A stretch of 64,000 nucleotides of DNA from assembly GCF_900102375.1 (NCBI RefSeq), contig NZ_FNBO01000007.1, positions 62,001 to 126,000 on the forward strand, written 5' to 3'. The translations under genes and the position numbers were made by a program. Shown piece after piece: positions 1-9,449 of the stretch; position 1 is the stretch's first letter, and each line of letters starts with the position of its first letter. The stretch comes from Halorubrum xinjiangense (GTDB lineage: Archaea > Halobacteriota > Halobacteria > Halobacteriales > Haloferacaceae). The notes beneath the pieces were generated by a model that saw nothing but the letters and a program-made list of their open reading frames with translations, was not told the origin of the DNA and ran no database searches.

Positions 1-1894
1 CCAGTACGATCAGCACGTCGCCCATGTCGACGCTGTCGCCCTCGCCGACGTGGACGCTCGCGACGGTGCCGCCGCGCTCGGCGACCACGTCGTTCTCCAT
101 CTTCATCGCCTCGAGGACGCAGACCACGTCGCCGGCGGCGACCTCGTCGCCCTCGTCGACGTCGACCGAGAGGATCGTCCCCTGCATCTCCGCGTCGATG
201 GCCTCGCCGCCCTCGGCCACGTCGACGCCGCCCTCGTCACCGCCGTCATCGGACGTCGCCTGGGGCGGGCGCTGAGCGCCGCCCGCACCGCCCCCGCCCG
301 AGCCGCCCTCGGGTACCGGGATCGCGGGCGCGCCGCGCTCCTCTAACTCGACGTCGAAGCGCTTGCCGTTCACCTCGACGGTGAACTCGCGTTCGGTGAC
401 CTCCTCGTCGTCGCCCCCGCTCGACGACGATTCGGTCCCCCACTTCTCTTGCGCCTCGGCGACCAGCTCGCGGTCGAGCTCCTCGTCGAGGTACTTCGTC
501 GTGTGCGTCCCGTCGACGAACCGCTCGTCGTCGAGCATGAGCCGGTGGAAGGGGACGATGGTGACGACGCCCTCCAAGTCGTACTCCGCGAGCGCGCGCT
601 TCGAGCGGGCGAGACACTCCTCGCGGTCCGAGCCCCACACGATCAGCTTCGCGATCATCGAGTCGTAGTCGGTGACGAGCTCGTCGCCCTGCCGGAGCGC
701 GTCGTCGACGCGGACGCCGATCCCGCCCGGCGGGTCGTACGTCTCCAGCGATCCCTCGTTGGCGGGCTGGAAGTCGTCGGCGGCGTTCTCGGCGTTGATC
801 CGGAACTCGATCGCGTGCCCCTCCAACTCGACGTCGCCCTGCGAGACGGAGAGGCCCTCGCCGCTGGCGACCCGGAGCTGCTCTTTGACGATGTCGATCC
901 CCGTCAGCTCCTCCGTGACGGTGTGTTCGACCTGGATCCGCGTGTTCACTTCGAGGAAGTAGAACGGCGTGTCGGGGCCGAGCGGCTCGGACGGGTCGCG
1001 GTCGGGGTCCTCCTCGACGAGGAACTCGACCGTCCCGGCGTTGGTGTAGTCGGCGGCGGCGACGCCGCGGCGGGCCGCCTCGCCGATCTTCTCGCGCAGC
1101 TCGTCGGAGAGCGCGGGGGAGGGCCCCTCCTCGATCACCTTCTGGTGGCGGCGCTGGAGCGAGCAGTCGCGCTCGCCGAGGTGGACCACGTCGCTCTCGG
1201 TCACCGGGGCGTCGGCGCCCGCGTCGTCCGACGCCGCCGGGTCGTCCGCGACGATCTGGACCTCCACATGGCGGGGGGTCTGGAGGTAGCGTTCGAGGTA
1301 CACCGAGTCGTTCGAGAAGTACGCCTCGCCCTCGCGTTTGGCGGATTCGAGCGCCTCCTCGGCCGCCGCGGCGCTCTCGACGACCTTCATCCCGCGGCCG
1401 CCGCCGCCGCCCTCCGCCTTGATCGCGACGGGGTAGCCGTACTCGTCGCCGAACTCCGTGACGGCGTCGACCTCGGTCACGGGCTCCGTCGTCCCGGGGA
1501 CGATCGGCACGTCGGCGTCGTCCATCACGCGGCGCGCGTGCGTCTTCTCGCCGAGCCGTTCCATCGCGTCGCTTTCGGGGCCGATCCACGTGATCCCGTC
1601 GGCGGCCTCGACGCGGGCCGCGAAGTCGGCGTTCTCCGCGAGGAAGCCGTAGCCGGGGTGGATCGCGTCGGCGCCGGCCGACCGCGCCGCCTCGACGACG
1701 GCCTCGCCGTCGAGGTACGAGTCGGCCGCGCGGGCGGGCCCGACGTTGTACGCCTCGTCCGCGTACCGGACGTGGCCGCCGTGCTTGTCGGCGTCGCTGT
1801 AGACGGCGACGGTGTCGACGCCCAGCTCCGCGCAGGCGCGCATCACCCGGACCGCGATCTCGCCGCGGTTCGCCACGAGAACCTTATCGAACAT
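1..1894 (-). CDS. pccA: Propionyl/acetyl-CoA carboxylase biotin carboxylase-biotin carrier subunit (3' end cut by window)
   Basis: ATP-dependent carboxylation of the biotin carried on its own C-terminal domain, the first half of the acyl-CoA carboxylase reaction. The N-terminus reads [20 protein letters not shown], a biotin carboxylase start. A glycine-rich ATP-grasp loop ([10 protein letters not shown]) lies at about 1390-1425, and the biotinyl motif EAMKMEND at about 88-111 with the modified Lys codon at 101-103. About 631 codons are visible. The last residues (MGDVLIVL) are the usual C-terminus, so only the last residue or two and the stop lie outside the window. pccX and pccB lie upstream on the same strand, separated by a small opposite-strand gene. 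The subunit type is certain. Propionyl-CoA rather than acetyl-CoA as main substrate is inferred from the haloarchaeal PccX neighbour. Confidence 0.93.
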   Translation of the reverse strand, partial: MFDKVLVANRGEIAVRVMRACAELGVDTVAVYSDADKHGGHVRYADEAYNVGPARAADSYLDGEAVVEAARSAGADAIHPGYGFLAENADFAARVEAADGITWIGPESDAMERLGEKTHARRVMDDADVPIVPGTTEPVTEVDAVTEFGDEYGYPVAIKAEGGGGGRGMKVVESAAAAEEALESAKREGEAYFSNDSVYLERYLQTPRHVEVQIVADDPAASDDAGADAPVTESDVVHLGERDCSLQRRHQKVIEEGPSPALSDELREKIGEAARRGVAAADYTNAGTVEFLVEEDPDRDPSEPLGPDTPFYFLEVNTRIQVEHTVTEELTGIDIVKEQLRVASGEGLSVSQGDVELEGHAIEFRINAENAADDFQPANEGSLETYDPPGGIGVRVDDALRQGDELVTDYDSMIAKLIVWGSDREECLARSKRALAEYDLEGVVTIVPFHRLMLDDERFVDGTHTTKYLDEELDRELVAEAQEKWGTESSSSGGDDEEVTEREFTVEVNGKRFDVELEERGAPAIPVPEGGSGGGGAGGAQRPPQATSDDGGDEGGVDVAEGGEAIDAEMQGTILSVDVDEGDEVAAGDVVCVLEAMKMENDVVAERGGTVASVHVGEGDSVDMGDVLIVL

Positions 1895-2026
1895 TCCTGT
1901 CGGTTCTTCCACGAACTGCTACCAAACTCTGTCGGTCCGTGCCGAAACGAACAGTCGGTCCGTGCCGGGACGAATGATCGATCCGTGCCGGGACGGTTAA
2001 GGGGGTCGCGGGCGCCACGATGAGGT

Positions 2027-2278
2027 ATGCTCGACGCGGGAAACCCGTACGTGCTGCCGTCGGTGTTGGTCGGCGCCGCCGTCTATCTCGGGCTGACGGT
2101 CGCCACCGAGGCGTCGCTTCCGATTCGGATCGGCGCGCTCCTCGTCTTCGTGGGCGTCGTCCCGGTCGTCCTCAACCGACTGCTCGGCGACCGCGGCGGA
2201 CCGACGGGACTCGGCGACGGCGACGAGTCGACCGCCGCGACGGCGGGCGAGGACGCCGGCGACGAGGGGACGCGCTGA
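2027..2278 (+). CDS. Small membrane protein, unknown function
   Basis: 83 residues. Residues ~8-50 are hydrophobic and give two predicted membrane helices (YVLPSVLVGAAVYLGLTV, then IGALLVFVGVVPVVL), followed by an acidic, Gly/Thr-rich tail. A GAGGT element sits just before the ATG and supports this start over the out-of-frame ATG at 2020. The gene lies on the strand opposite to the carboxylase genes, inserted between pccX and pccA. I recognise no family beyond small haloarchaeal membrane proteins. Confidence 0.7.
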   Translation: MLDAGNPYVLPSVLVGAAVYLGLTVATEASLPIRIGALLVFVGVVPVVLNRLLGDRGGPTGLGDGDESTAATAGEDAGDEGTR

Positions 2279-2578
2279 GCGACCGACCGCGGGAGATGTT
2301 ACCATAGGTATATACGTCAGCGGACGTATCTCCGAACGCGCCCTGAGGCAGGGCCGGGTCGACAGTGCGACGGTTTGACGCCGCGCTGTCGGGGGAATGT
2401 ACGCGACCGGACGCCTCCGCGTCCGGCGACTCCGTTCGACGTGTCGACTACTCGACCAGCGACGGGTGTATCGACCGAAACGGAAAAACCAGCGCGGCGC
2501 GGCCGCGGAAACCAGCGCGGCGCGGCCGCGGAAACCAGCGCGGCGCGGCCGCGGAAACCAACGCGACGCGGCCGCTAT
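2279..2578. other. Gene-free interval between the small membrane gene and pccX
   Basis: About 300 bases without a convincing gene. It contains a TATA-like stretch near 2302-2315 and the 23-bp tandem repeat at 2486-2575. Open frames crossing it are ordinary high-GC shadow frames. Confidence 0.6.
2486..2575. repeat. Tandem repeat, 23-bp unit, about 3.9 copies
   Basis: Three exact units (2486-2508, 2509-2531, 2532-2554) and a fourth partial, slightly diverged unit (2555-2575). Each starts with AAACCAGCGCGG and continues with a NotI-like GCGGCCGC palindrome. The array ends a few bases from the pccX stop codon. The period is not a multiple of three and the array is intergenic. Copy number may vary between strains. 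Confidence 0.9.
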
Positions 2579-2884
2579 TCAGAAACGGTCGCTGCGACCG
2601 GCCGCGCTCCACGGGTCTGTAGGCGCGTCGGCGGGGACGCGCACCCGGCGACGGTGGAGCCGCTCGATCCGGCCGGCGAGCCCCCAGCGGTCCTCGTCGC
2701 GGCCGTCGTCCACGTCGCTCGCGGCGGCCGCCGCGGCGAGTTCGCCGTCCCGGAGGTGCGCGGCGACCGCGGCGGCGATGGCGGCCGCCTCGTCGTCGCG
2801 GGCGTCGTCCGGGATCGAGAGACCGGCAATCGGGAGGGCTTCGTCGGCGGTCTCCCCGTCGACCGGGTCGTCGTCGGCCGCCAT
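2579..2884 (-). CDS. pccX: Small acyl-CoA carboxylase subunit (PccX-like)
   Basis: 101-residue acidic protein. In Haloferax mediterranei a small third subunit, PccX, is required for propionyl-CoA carboxylase together with PccA and PccB. Here a protein of matching size lies directly downstream of pccB, its ATG overlapping the pccB stop by one base (TGATG), so the two are very likely translationally coupled. The sequence has an Ala-rich helix (residues ~35-55, [12 protein letters not shown]) and a basic stretch ([13 protein letters not shown]) near residue 75. The assignment rests on size, position and general character, not on a catalytic motif. Confidence 0.8.
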   Translation of the reverse strand: MAADDDPVDGETADEALPIAGLSIPDDARDDEAAAIAAAVAAHLRDGELAAAAAASDVDDGRDEDRWGLAGRIERLHRRRVRVPADAPTDPWSAAGRSDRF

Positions 2885-4428
2885 CAGATCGGGATGTTAC
2901 CGTGCTTCTTCGCGGGCTGGTCCGTGCTTTTCCCCTTCAGCATCCGCAGGTCCTCGACGAGGCGCGCGCGCGTCTCGGCCGGCTCGATGACGTCGTCGAC
3001 GAAGCCGCGGTCCGCGGCGGTGTAGGGGTTCGCGAACTCCTCGCGGTACTCGTCGATGAGCTCCTGTCTGCGCGCGTCGGGGTCGTCGGCCTCGGCCAGC
3101 TCCTCGCGGTAGAGGACGTTGACCGCGCCCTTCGGCCCCATCACCGCGATCTCCGAAGTGGGCCACGCGTAGTTGACGTCGCCGCCGATGTGCTTCGACG
3201 ACATCACGCAGTAGGCGCCGCCGTACGCCTTCCGGGTGATGACGGTGAGCAGCGGCACGGTCGCCTCCGAGAAGGCGTACAGCAGCTTCGCGCCGTGCCG
3301 GATGATCCCGTTGTGCTCCTGATCGGTGCCGGGCATGAAGCCGGGCACGTCCTCGAAGGTGAGGATGGGGATGTTGAACGCGTCACAGAAGCGGACGAAG
3401 CGCGCGCCCTTCTGGCTCGCCTCGATGTCGAGCGTGCCGGCGTTCACGCGTGGGTTGTTCGCGACGATTCCCACCGAATGCCCGTCGAGCCGAGCGAAGC
3501 CGACGACGATGTTCTTCGCGAAGTTCTCGTGCACCTCGAAGAAGGAGCCCTCGTCGGCGACGCTGCCGATAACGTCTTTCATGTCGTACGGCTTCCGGGG
3601 CGCGTCGGGGACGATCTCCGCGAGCTCGTCGTCGGCGCGCTCGGGGTCGTCCCACGGCTCGACGCGCGGCGGGTCCTCCACGTTGTTCGCCGGGAGGTAC
3701 GAGAGCAGCCGCGCGATGTTGTCTAACGCCTCCTCCTCGCTCTCCTCCGCGAAGTGCGCGACGCCGGAGGTAGAAGAGTGGGTGACCGCGCCGCCCAGCT
3801 CCTCGAAGCTCACCTCCTCGCCGGTGACCGTCTCGATGACGTCCGGCCCGGTGATGAACATGTGCGAGGTGTCTTTCACCATGAACGTGAAGTCCGTGAT
3901 GGCCGGGGAGTACACCGCGCCGCCGGCACAGGGGCCCATGATCGCCGAGATCTGGGGTATCACGCCGGAGGCCTCCGTGTTGCGTCGGAATATCTCGGCG
4001 AAGCCGCCGAGCGAGGCGACCCCCTCCTGGATCCGGGCGCCCGCGGAGTCGTTGAGGCCGACGACGGGCGCGCCCACGTCCATCGCCTTGTCCATCACCT
4101 TACACACCTTCTCGGCGAACACCTCGCCGAGCGACCCGCCGAAGACGGTGAAGTCGTGCGCGAACACGAACGTCTTCCGGCCGTTCACTTCGCCGTAGCC
4201 GGTCACCACCCCGTCGCCCGGGATCTGCTGTTCCTCCATCCCGAACGTGTGGTTGCGGTGGGTGCGGAACCGGTCGAACTCGTGGAAGGTGCCGTCGTCG
4301 AGGAAGTAGTCGATCCGCTCGCGGGCGGTCATCTTCCCTTTGTCGTGTTGCGACTGGATCCGTTCTTCGCCCCCGCCCTTCGCCGCCCGCTCGCGGCGCT
4401 CGCGGAGGTCCTCGATGCGGTCGTCCAT
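2884..4428 (-). CDS. pccB: Propionyl/acetyl-CoA carboxylase carboxyltransferase subunit
   Basis: 514-residue biotin-dependent carboxyltransferase that moves CO2 from carboxybiotin to acyl-CoA. Visible family motifs are [23 protein letters not shown], the C-terminal-half [19 protein letters not shown] and [13 protein letters not shown]. The start at 4428 ([15 protein letters not shown]) matches the normal family N-terminus. The frame stays open far upstream, but that extension is Ser/Arg-rich shadow sequence that would overlap the L1 gene, so it is rejected. First gene of the pccB-pccX unit. Its promoter must lie between 4429 and the divergent L1 promoter. Confidence 0.95.
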   Translation of the reverse strand: MDDRIEDLRERRERAAKGGGEERIQSQHDKGKMTARERIDYFLDDGTFHEFDRFRTHRNHTFGMEEQQIPGDGVVTGYGEVNGRKTFVFAHDFTVFGGSLGEVFAEKVCKVMDKAMDVGAPVVGLNDSAGARIQEGVASLGGFAEIFRRNTEASGVIPQISAIMGPCAGGAVYSPAITDFTFMVKDTSHMFITGPDVIETVTGEEVSFEELGGAVTHSSTSGVAHFAEESEEEALDNIARLLSYLPANNVEDPPRVEPWDDPERADDELAEIVPDAPRKPYDMKDVIGSVADEGSFFEVHENFAKNIVVGFARLDGHSVGIVANNPRVNAGTLDIEASQKGARFVRFCDAFNIPILTFEDVPGFMPGTDQEHNGIIRHGAKLLYAFSEATVPLLTVITRKAYGGAYCVMSSKHIGGDVNYAWPTSEIAVMGPKGAVNVLYREELAEADDPDARRQELIDEYREEFANPYTAADRGFVDDVIEPAETRARLVEDLRMLKGKSTDQPAKKHGNIPI

Positions 4429-4633
4429 TGTCACGGCGGACCACCCTGCGTCATTACCTCGTGGGTCGGCGACCGCCGTCAAAAGGGTTCCCCTATCCGA
4501 CGTTTCGACGTTCGACATCCGTCGAATCCGCGCCGCGACGGCGACGGCGAAGCGGGGGCAGCAGGGGTCGACGGCGTGACCGCCGCGGAGCGGCCCTGCT
4601 TCCGGTTCACACGGGGACGGGCGGTTCGACGCT

Positions 4634-4700
4634 TTTAAACCTCCGATGGACCTCTCTCCGATGAGACAGGCTTCGCCTGTTTCACTGACCCGTAGGAGCG
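4634..4700 (+). promoter_or_regulatory. L1 operon TATA box and structured leader, possible L1-binding autoregulatory site
   Basis: A TTTTAAA box sits near 4633-4639. The leader then forms a 9-bp hairpin (4663-4671 with 4675-4683, loop TTC). Below it an asymmetric internal loop has GATGA on the 5' side and CACTGACCCG on the 3' side, closed by CTCC (4656-4659) with GGAG (4695-4698). Shape and loop resemble the L1-binding site of 23S rRNA. Halobacterium L1-L10-L12 mRNA is known to carry such a site in its leader. Caveat: TATA spacing predicts a transcript start near 4660, which may leave out the lower stem. Confidence 0.5.
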
Positions 4701-4723
4701 ACCTGCGTACTACGGAGGTGAAA

Positions 4724-5362
4724 ATGGCAGACACAATACAAGAGGCCGTAACCCTCGCACTCGACGATGCGCCCGAGCGGAACTTCCGCGAGACCGTGGA
4801 CATCGCGATCAACCTGCGAGACCTCGACCTCAACGATCCGTCGAACCGTATCGACGAGTCCGTCGTGCTGCCGGCTGGAACGGGGCAGGAGACACAGATC
4901 GTCGTCTTCGCGGAGGGCGAAACCGCCGTCCGCGCAGGGGACGTCGCTGACGAAGTACTCGACAGCGACGACCTCGAAGACTTAGGAGACGACGACGACC
5001 GCGCAAAGGACCTCGCCGACGAGACCGACTTCTTCGTCGCGGAGGCCAACCTGATGCAGGACATCGGTCGGTACCTCGGTACCGTCCTCGGTCCGCGCGG
5101 GAAGATGCCTACCCCACTACAGCCGGACGACGACATCGTCGACACAGTCAACCGGATGAAGAACACGGTGCAGCTCCGGTCGCGCGACCGGCGCACGTTC
5201 CACACCCGCGTCGGCGCCGAGGATATGGGCGCCGACGCGATCTCGGACAACATCGACGTCATCATCCGGCGGCTCGAAGCGAACCTCGAGAAGGGCCCGC
5301 TCAACATCGACGGGATCTACGTGAAGACCACGATGGGTCCCGCGAAGGAGGTGCCCGTATGA
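4724..5362 (+). CDS. rpl1: Ribosomal protein L1
   Basis: 212 residues. Large-subunit stalk protein and, in archaea, often a translational autoregulator of its operon. It begins [20 protein letters not shown] and contains [17 protein letters not shown], the L1 signature, near residue 115. The start at 4724 is set by a strong GGAGGTGA ribosome-binding site at 4714-4721; in-frame upstream codons belong to the leader. Its stop overlaps the L10 start by four bases (ATGA), indicating coupled translation. L11 is not beside it. Confidence 0.97.
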   Translation: MADTIQEAVTLALDDAPERNFRETVDIAINLRDLDLNDPSNRIDESVVLPAGTGQETQIVVFAEGETAVRAGDVADEVLDSDDLEDLGDDDDRAKDLADETDFFVAEANLMQDIGRYLGTVLGPRGKMPTPLQPDDDIVDTVNRMKNTVQLRSRDRRTFHTRVGAEDMGADAISDNIDVIIRRLEANLEKGPLNIDGIYVKTTMGPAKEVPV

Positions 5363-6402
5363 GCTCGGTCCGCAAGACCGAGACGATCCCCGAGTGGAAA
5401 CGCGAGGAGGTCGACGAACTCGTCGAGTTCATCGACTCCTATCAGTCCGTCGGGATCGTCGGCGTGGCCGGCATCCCGAGCCGGCAGCTCCAGGCCATGC
5501 GCCGGGAGCTCCACGGCTCGGCAGCCGTCCGCATGAGCCGCAACACGCTCACGAACCGGGCGCTCGAGGAGGTCGACGACGGCGTCGAGGCGCTGACGGA
5601 GTACGTCAGCGGCCAGGTGGCGCTCGTCGGCACCAACGACAACCCGTTCGGCCTCTTCAAGCAGCTCGAAGCCTCGAAGACCCCCGCCCCGATCAACGCG
5701 GGCGAGGTGGCCCCCAACGACATCGTGATCCCCGAGGGCGACACCGGCGTCGACCCGGGACCGTTCGTCGGCGAGCTTCAGACCGTGGGCGCGTCCGCGC
5801 GCATCATGGACGGCTCGATCAAGGTGACCGAGGACTCGACCGTGTTAGCGGAGGGCGAGGTCGTCGACGACGACCTCGCGAACGTCCTCGTCGAGCTCGG
5901 CATCGAGCCCAAGGAGGTCGGCTTAGACCTGCGCGCCGTCTACTCCGAGGGCGTCCTGTTCGAGCCGGACGAGCTCGAAATCGACGTCGACGAGTACCGC
6001 GCGGACGTCCAGTCCGCCGCGGCCGCCGCGCGCAACCTCTCCGTCAACGCCGCGTACCCGACGGCCGCCACCGCCGGCACCCTTCTCGCGAAGGCGTCCG
6101 GCGAGGCGAAGTCCGTCGGCCTGTTCGCGGAGATCGAGAGCCCGGACGTCGTGCCCGACCTGATCGGGAAGGCCGACGCCCAGCTGCGCGCGCTCGCGGC
6201 GCAGATCGACGACGAAGAGGCGCTCCCCGAGGAGCTCCAGGGCGTCGAGGCGGCGCCGGCGGCGGAGCCGGCGACCGACGACGCCGACGAGGAGGAACAG
6301 GCGGACGAAGACACGGAAGACGCCGAGGCGGCCGACACCGACGACGACGCCGACGACGACGGCGACGACGGCGGCGAAGGACTCGGCGCGATGTTCGGAT
6401 AA
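5359..6402 (+). CDS. rpl10: Ribosomal protein L10 (P0)
   Basis: 347 residues, normal length for archaeal P0, which anchors the L12 dimers to the GTPase centre. The N-terminal rRNA-binding part includes [17 protein letters not shown] and [12 protein letters not shown]. The C-terminal third binds L12 and ends in a long Asp/Glu tail followed by EGLGAMFG, the peptide also found at the end of L12. Four-base overlap with rpl1; rpl12 follows after 16 bases. Confidence 0.97.
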   Translation: MSSVRKTETIPEWKREEVDELVEFIDSYQSVGIVGVAGIPSRQLQAMRRELHGSAAVRMSRNTLTNRALEEVDDGVEALTEYVSGQVALVGTNDNPFGLFKQLEASKTPAPINAGEVAPNDIVIPEGDTGVDPGPFVGELQTVGASARIMDGSIKVTEDSTVLAEGEVVDDDLANVLVELGIEPKEVGLDLRAVYSEGVLFEPDELEIDVDEYRADVQSAAAAARNLSVNAAYPTAATAGTLLAKASGEAKSVGLFAEIESPDVVPDLIGKADAQLRALAAQIDDEEALPEELQGVEAAPAAEPATDDADEEEQADEDTEDAEAADTDDDADDDGDDGGEGLGAMFG

Positions 6403-6418
6403 CACGAGGTACACACCA

Positions 6419-6760
6419 ATGGAATACGTTTACGCTGCGCTCATCCTGAACGAGACTGGCGAAGAGATCAACGAAGACAACGTCAGCGGCGTGCTGGAAG
6501 CCGCCGGCGTCGACGTCGAGGAGTCCCGCGTCAAGGCGCTCGTCGCCGCGCTGGAGGACGTCGACATCGAGGAGGCCATCGAGACGGCCGCCGCGGCCCC
6601 GGCCGCCGGCGCCGCCGCGGGCGGCTCCGCGGACGCCGACGAGTCCGCCGACGAGGCGGACGACGACAACGAGGACGAGGCCGAGGCCGCCGACGAGGCG
6701 GACGACGACGACGAGGACGAGGGCGACGGCGGCGAAGGGCTCGGCGAGCTCTTCGGCTGA
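6419..6760 (+). CDS. rpl12: Ribosomal protein L12 (P1)
   Basis: 113 residues. Stalk protein that recruits translation factors. It begins [20 protein letters not shown], the archaeal P1 N-terminal dimerisation domain, followed by an Ala/Gly hinge (PAAGAAAGG) and an Asp/Glu-rich tail ending EGLGELFG, matching the L10 tail. Third gene of the L1-L10-L12 operon. A run of five T at 6803-6807 follows and may end the transcript. Confidence 0.97.
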   Translation: MEYVYAALILNETGEEINEDNVSGVLEAAGVDVEESRVKALVAALEDVDIEEAIETAAAAPAAGAAAGGSADADESADEADDDNEDEAEAADEADDDDEDEGDGGEGLGELFG

Positions 6761-6802
6761 GCCGGCGCCCCACCGACGCCGACCGCGTCGACCGATCACC
6801 GA

Positions 6803-6807
6803 TTTTT
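6803..6807 (+). terminator. T-run after rpl12
   Basis: TTTTT about 43 bases after the rpl12 stop in an otherwise GC-rich spacer, the form expected for archaeal termination. No strong hairpin is obvious. Confidence 0.35.
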
Positions 6808-6878
6808 CCGACGCGCCAGTATCCGGAGTGATAACGCCGTCCGCGATTTTATATTGCGATCCCGGAAACGGTGAGGCG

Positions 6879-7070
6879 ATGAAGATCGTCGACGGCGACA
6901 AGGCGGAGTGCGACCGGTGCGAGTCGGTGTTCCCGCTCGCGGACGTCTCCCTGTTAGAGAAGGAGACCAACCGCAACTACGAGCGGGTACTGTGCGACGA
7001 GTGTCTCGAGATCGTCGGCGTGCCGCGGGGGTACACGCTGCGGCGGGACATCACGCACCTCGCGACGTGA
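6879..7070 (+). CDS. Small zinc-ribbon protein, unknown function
   Basis: 63 residues with two Cys pairs (CDRC near residue 11 and CDEC near residue 43), likely binding one zinc ion. Remaining sequence: FPLADVSLLEKETNRNYERV and a basic, hydrophobic end. A TTTATAT box at about 6847-6853 and GTGAGG just upstream support the ATG at 6879; an in-frame ATG at 6828 would lie before the TATA box. Such small zinc-ribbon proteins are common in haloarchaea; role unknown. Confidence 0.8.
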   Translation: MKIVDGDKAECDRCESVFPLADVSLLEKETNRNYERVLCDECLEIVGVPRGYTLRRDITHLAT

Positions 7071-7096
7071 GCGGCCGGCGGCGGGTCTCGGGAGCG

Positions 7097-7714
7097 CTAC
7101 CGAGTACGCGTGAGCCGGGACGCGGGGAACCCGTACCGCTCGCGCTCCGAGAGCGGCGTTTCTGGTCGAGCCGAGTCGACGTAGACGGCCTCGACGACGG
7201 GCTCGTGGGCGCCGTAGGCGGCGTTCGAGTCGTAGGCGGCGACGGGGCGCCCCTCGTCGGTCCGGTACGCGTCGGCCCGTTCAGTCGTGACCGCGACCAC
7301 GACGAGGCGGTCTCCGGTCTCGCGGTCGCGGACGACCGCGCCCGGGTCGAAGGCGTGTCGCTCACAGAGGTGCGATCCCCCGTCCTCGGCGGGGACGAAC
7401 GTCTCGGTTCCGCAGACCGCGCAGGCGCCGACGCGCTCGTCGGGAGCCGGGACCGACTCGGCGGTCACCGCCATCGCGACGCGTCGGAGGTGTTTGCACC
7501 GCGCGCCGCGGATCGCGTGGTCCGGGCACGTGCAGCTTCCGGCGTCGACGTCGACGACGTACGTGCCGCCGTCGGTCTCGACGACGTACCGACCGTCCGG
7601 GAGGGTCCGGATCGTCATCGCCTCCGAGCGGGCGCGCTCGGCGCGCTCGTCGAGGTCGGCGGCGCGGGGCGGGTCGGCGGCTGGCGGCGCGGCCGCGTTT
7701 CTGGTGTGGGTCAT
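7097..7714 (-). CDS. SWIM zinc-finger domain protein
   Basis: 205 residues. SWIM motif CxCx(n)CxH at CTCPDHAIRGARCKHLRRV near residues 62-80, which binds zinc and usually mediates DNA or protein contacts. A second Cys/His set (CAVC, then CERH) near residues 98-118 may hold another zinc. The C-terminal half ([17 protein letters not shown] and onward) is compact and β-rich. A stand-alone SWIM protein of unknown partner; possible roles are DNA repair or transcription. The stop region faces the 6879 gene. Confidence 0.8.
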   Translation of the reverse strand: MTHTRNAAAPPAADPPRAADLDERAERARSEAMTIRTLPDGRYVVETDGGTYVVDVDAGSCTCPDHAIRGARCKHLRRVAMAVTAESVPAPDERVGACAVCGTETFVPAEDGGSHLCERHAFDPGAVVRDRETGDRLVVVAVTTERADAYRTDEGRPVAAYDSNAAYGAHEPVVEAVYVDSARPETPLSERERYGFPASRLTRTR

Positions 7715-7881
7715 GTGACGACCGCGAGGCGGGGGCCTCGCTACGTCCGAACGTTGGGGCCGCGAACTCGTAAATCCACCGCCAAACCGGGGTGGAGACG
7801 GCGATTCGTCCGGTTCGGGGGCGGAGACCCCTCGCCGCGCTCATCGAAGTCCTTTTTTAGCGGCGACGGGAAGCCGCAGAC

Positions 7882-8097
7882 ATGGAAATCGACGCGGAGC
7901 TCCGTCGGCAGATCACCGTCTCGCTGGCGGCGGCGGCGGTGTTCATCGTCGGGCTGGTCGCCATCGGGGTCACCTTCGGCGGGTCGACGGTCCTCCCGGA
8001 GGCGGGAGCGATCGCGCTCGTCGCGCTGTTGGCCGGGTTCGTCCTCCTGATGGCCGGGGTCGGGACGTACCTGATGCGCGCGGAAGACGAGTCCTAG
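7882..8097 (+). CDS. Small two-helix membrane protein
   Basis: 71 residues. Short polar start (MEIDAELRRQIT), then two hydrophobic helices (residues ~12-33 and 40-64) and an acidic tail (RAEDES). A CTTTTTAG element lies about 25 bases upstream of the ATG. Widespread haloarchaeal type of unknown function (possibly the DUF7472 family, from memory). Convergent with priL. Confidence 0.72.
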   Translation: MEIDAELRRQITVSLAAAAVFIVGLVAIGVTFGGSTVLPEAGAIALVALLAGFVLLMAGVGTYLMRAEDES

Positions 8098-8168
8098 CGG
8101 GTCCGAGCCGCCCTCCTTTTAGACAGTTTCCGCGTTCGACGCGCGCCGTTCACGCCTCCTCCGCCCCG

Positions 8169-9347
8169 TCAGTCTTCGCCCGCCTCGCTACTCTCGCGTC
8201 CGTCCCGCCAGTCGGTCACCTCGTCGGCGGCGGCCACCCGCTTCTCGTAGTACGAGAGCGGGTCGGCCGCGACCTGCATGTGGTCGTCCTCGTTGTGGCA
8301 GATCCCGTAGTTCGCGAGCGTCTCGCAGGTCGGCGGTGGGTACTGGGTCCCCCGGTCGTCGGTCAGGAACTCGGTCTGGTAGCGGATGCCCTCGGCGTCG
8401 AGGCTCGTGTCGGCGCAGAAGGCGACGACCTCGTCGGGCGTCATGCCGATGCCGACGAGGAACGCCATCAGCGCGAACGACTCCGCCGCGGAGAGCGCGG
8501 CGTCGCGCTCGGCCTTCTCGATCAGGTTCGTCATGCACGGCGGGAACAGCGCGGGGGCGACGACGTCCGGCGGCTCGGCGTACGTCCGCTCGGAGAGCAG
8601 CCGTCGCAGGTCGGCGACGCGCGACTCCAGCGCCTCGGCGATCCCCTCGTCGGCCGCCAGCTCGAAGGGGAGCCCCTCGGCGACCCGCGCCTCGACGGCG
8701 GCCTCCAGCGCCGCGAGCAGCTCCGCGCGGGAGACGCGCACCGCGCCGTCGGCGAGCGCGCGGTTGACGAGCCGCCACGAGTCGCCCCACTCCGGCGAGG
8801 TGAGCCGGAGGTACGGGCCGACGTCGATCCGGTAGCCGTCGGGGTCGCGGCCCGCGCCGCCTCCGGTCGCGCCGCCCGCCGTTCCGCCTCCCGCGCCGCC
8901 GCGGACGCCGGCCGGAGCGGTCGCGTCCGGGCGCACGGCGTCCGCGAGGTCGAACTCCGCGAGCAGGTCGTCGAGCCCGACCGTCGGGGTCGACACCGAC
9001 CGCAGCTCGTCGTCGGTCTCGAGGTCGCGGCGGACCCGCTCCATGGCGGTCGCCGCCTCCGCGGCGGCGTACTTCTCGATGGCGGGGCCGGAGTCGAGAA
9101 GCGAGACGAGGATCCGCGCGATGGGGTACGAGAGCAGCTCCGCCTGCGCGTCGTACGCCGACTCGCCGGGGAACGCGCCGCTCTCCGAGGCGACCGTCCC
9201 CTCGAGGAGGGCGCGCTCGACGCGCTCCCGGGCCCGCTCGACGGCCGGGGCGTCGGCCGCGACGAGCTCCGGCAGCGACACCGCGGCCCCCGCGACCGCC
9301 TCGCGGGCGCTCGCAAAGAACGGGTACTTGGCGTCGAGCGCGTCCAT
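8169..9347 (-). CDS. priL: DNA primase large subunit
   Basis: 392 residues. Iron-sulfur subunit that helps PriS start RNA primers. The start MDALDAKYPFFASAREAV is typical of PriL; an upstream in-frame start adds only a Pro/Arg-rich run and is rejected. The four Fe-S cluster cysteines are present at about residues 271 (FPPCMTN), 311 (FCAD), 341 (PTCETL) and 350 (GICHNED). A Gly-rich linker near residues 165-185 (RGGAGGGTAGG) separates the N-terminal helical part from the rest. PriS is not in the window. Confidence 0.93.
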   Translation of the reverse strand: MDALDAKYPFFASAREAVAGAAVSLPELVAADAPAVERARERVERALLEGTVASESGAFPGESAYDAQAELLSYPIARILVSLLDSGPAIEKYAAAEAATAMERVRRDLETDDELRSVSTPTVGLDDLLAEFDLADAVRPDATAPAGVRGGAGGGTAGGATGGGAGRDPDGYRIDVGPYLRLTSPEWGDSWRLVNRALADGAVRVSRAELLAALEAAVEARVAEGLPFELAADEGIAEALESRVADLRRLLSERTYAEPPDVVAPALFPPCMTNLIEKAERDAALSAAESFALMAFLVGIGMTPDEVVAFCADTSLDAEGIRYQTEFLTDDRGTQYPPPTCETLANYGICHNEDDHMQVAADPLSYYEKRVAAADEVTDWRDGRESSEAGED

Positions 9348-9449
9348 GTCGCTCCGTGGTAGTGAGGGCCGGCGAATAAGCGGTGCGGTCCGCGGTCGGG
9401 GAGGCCGCGGTCGGGGAGGGTACGGTCGGACCGGAGCGGCCGCCAACGG

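Noticed and set aside
449-2023. 524-codon frame antisense to pccA
   Set aside because: Shadow frame; the carboxylase gene on the other strand has all family motifs.
2486-2575. CRISPR array suspicion for the 23-bp repeats
   Set aside because: Units are directly adjacent with no spacers, and no cas genes are near.
4429-5307. Extended N-terminus of pccB into the L1 gene
   Set aside because: The extension is Ser/Arg-rich and antisense to rpl1; the family start is at 4428.
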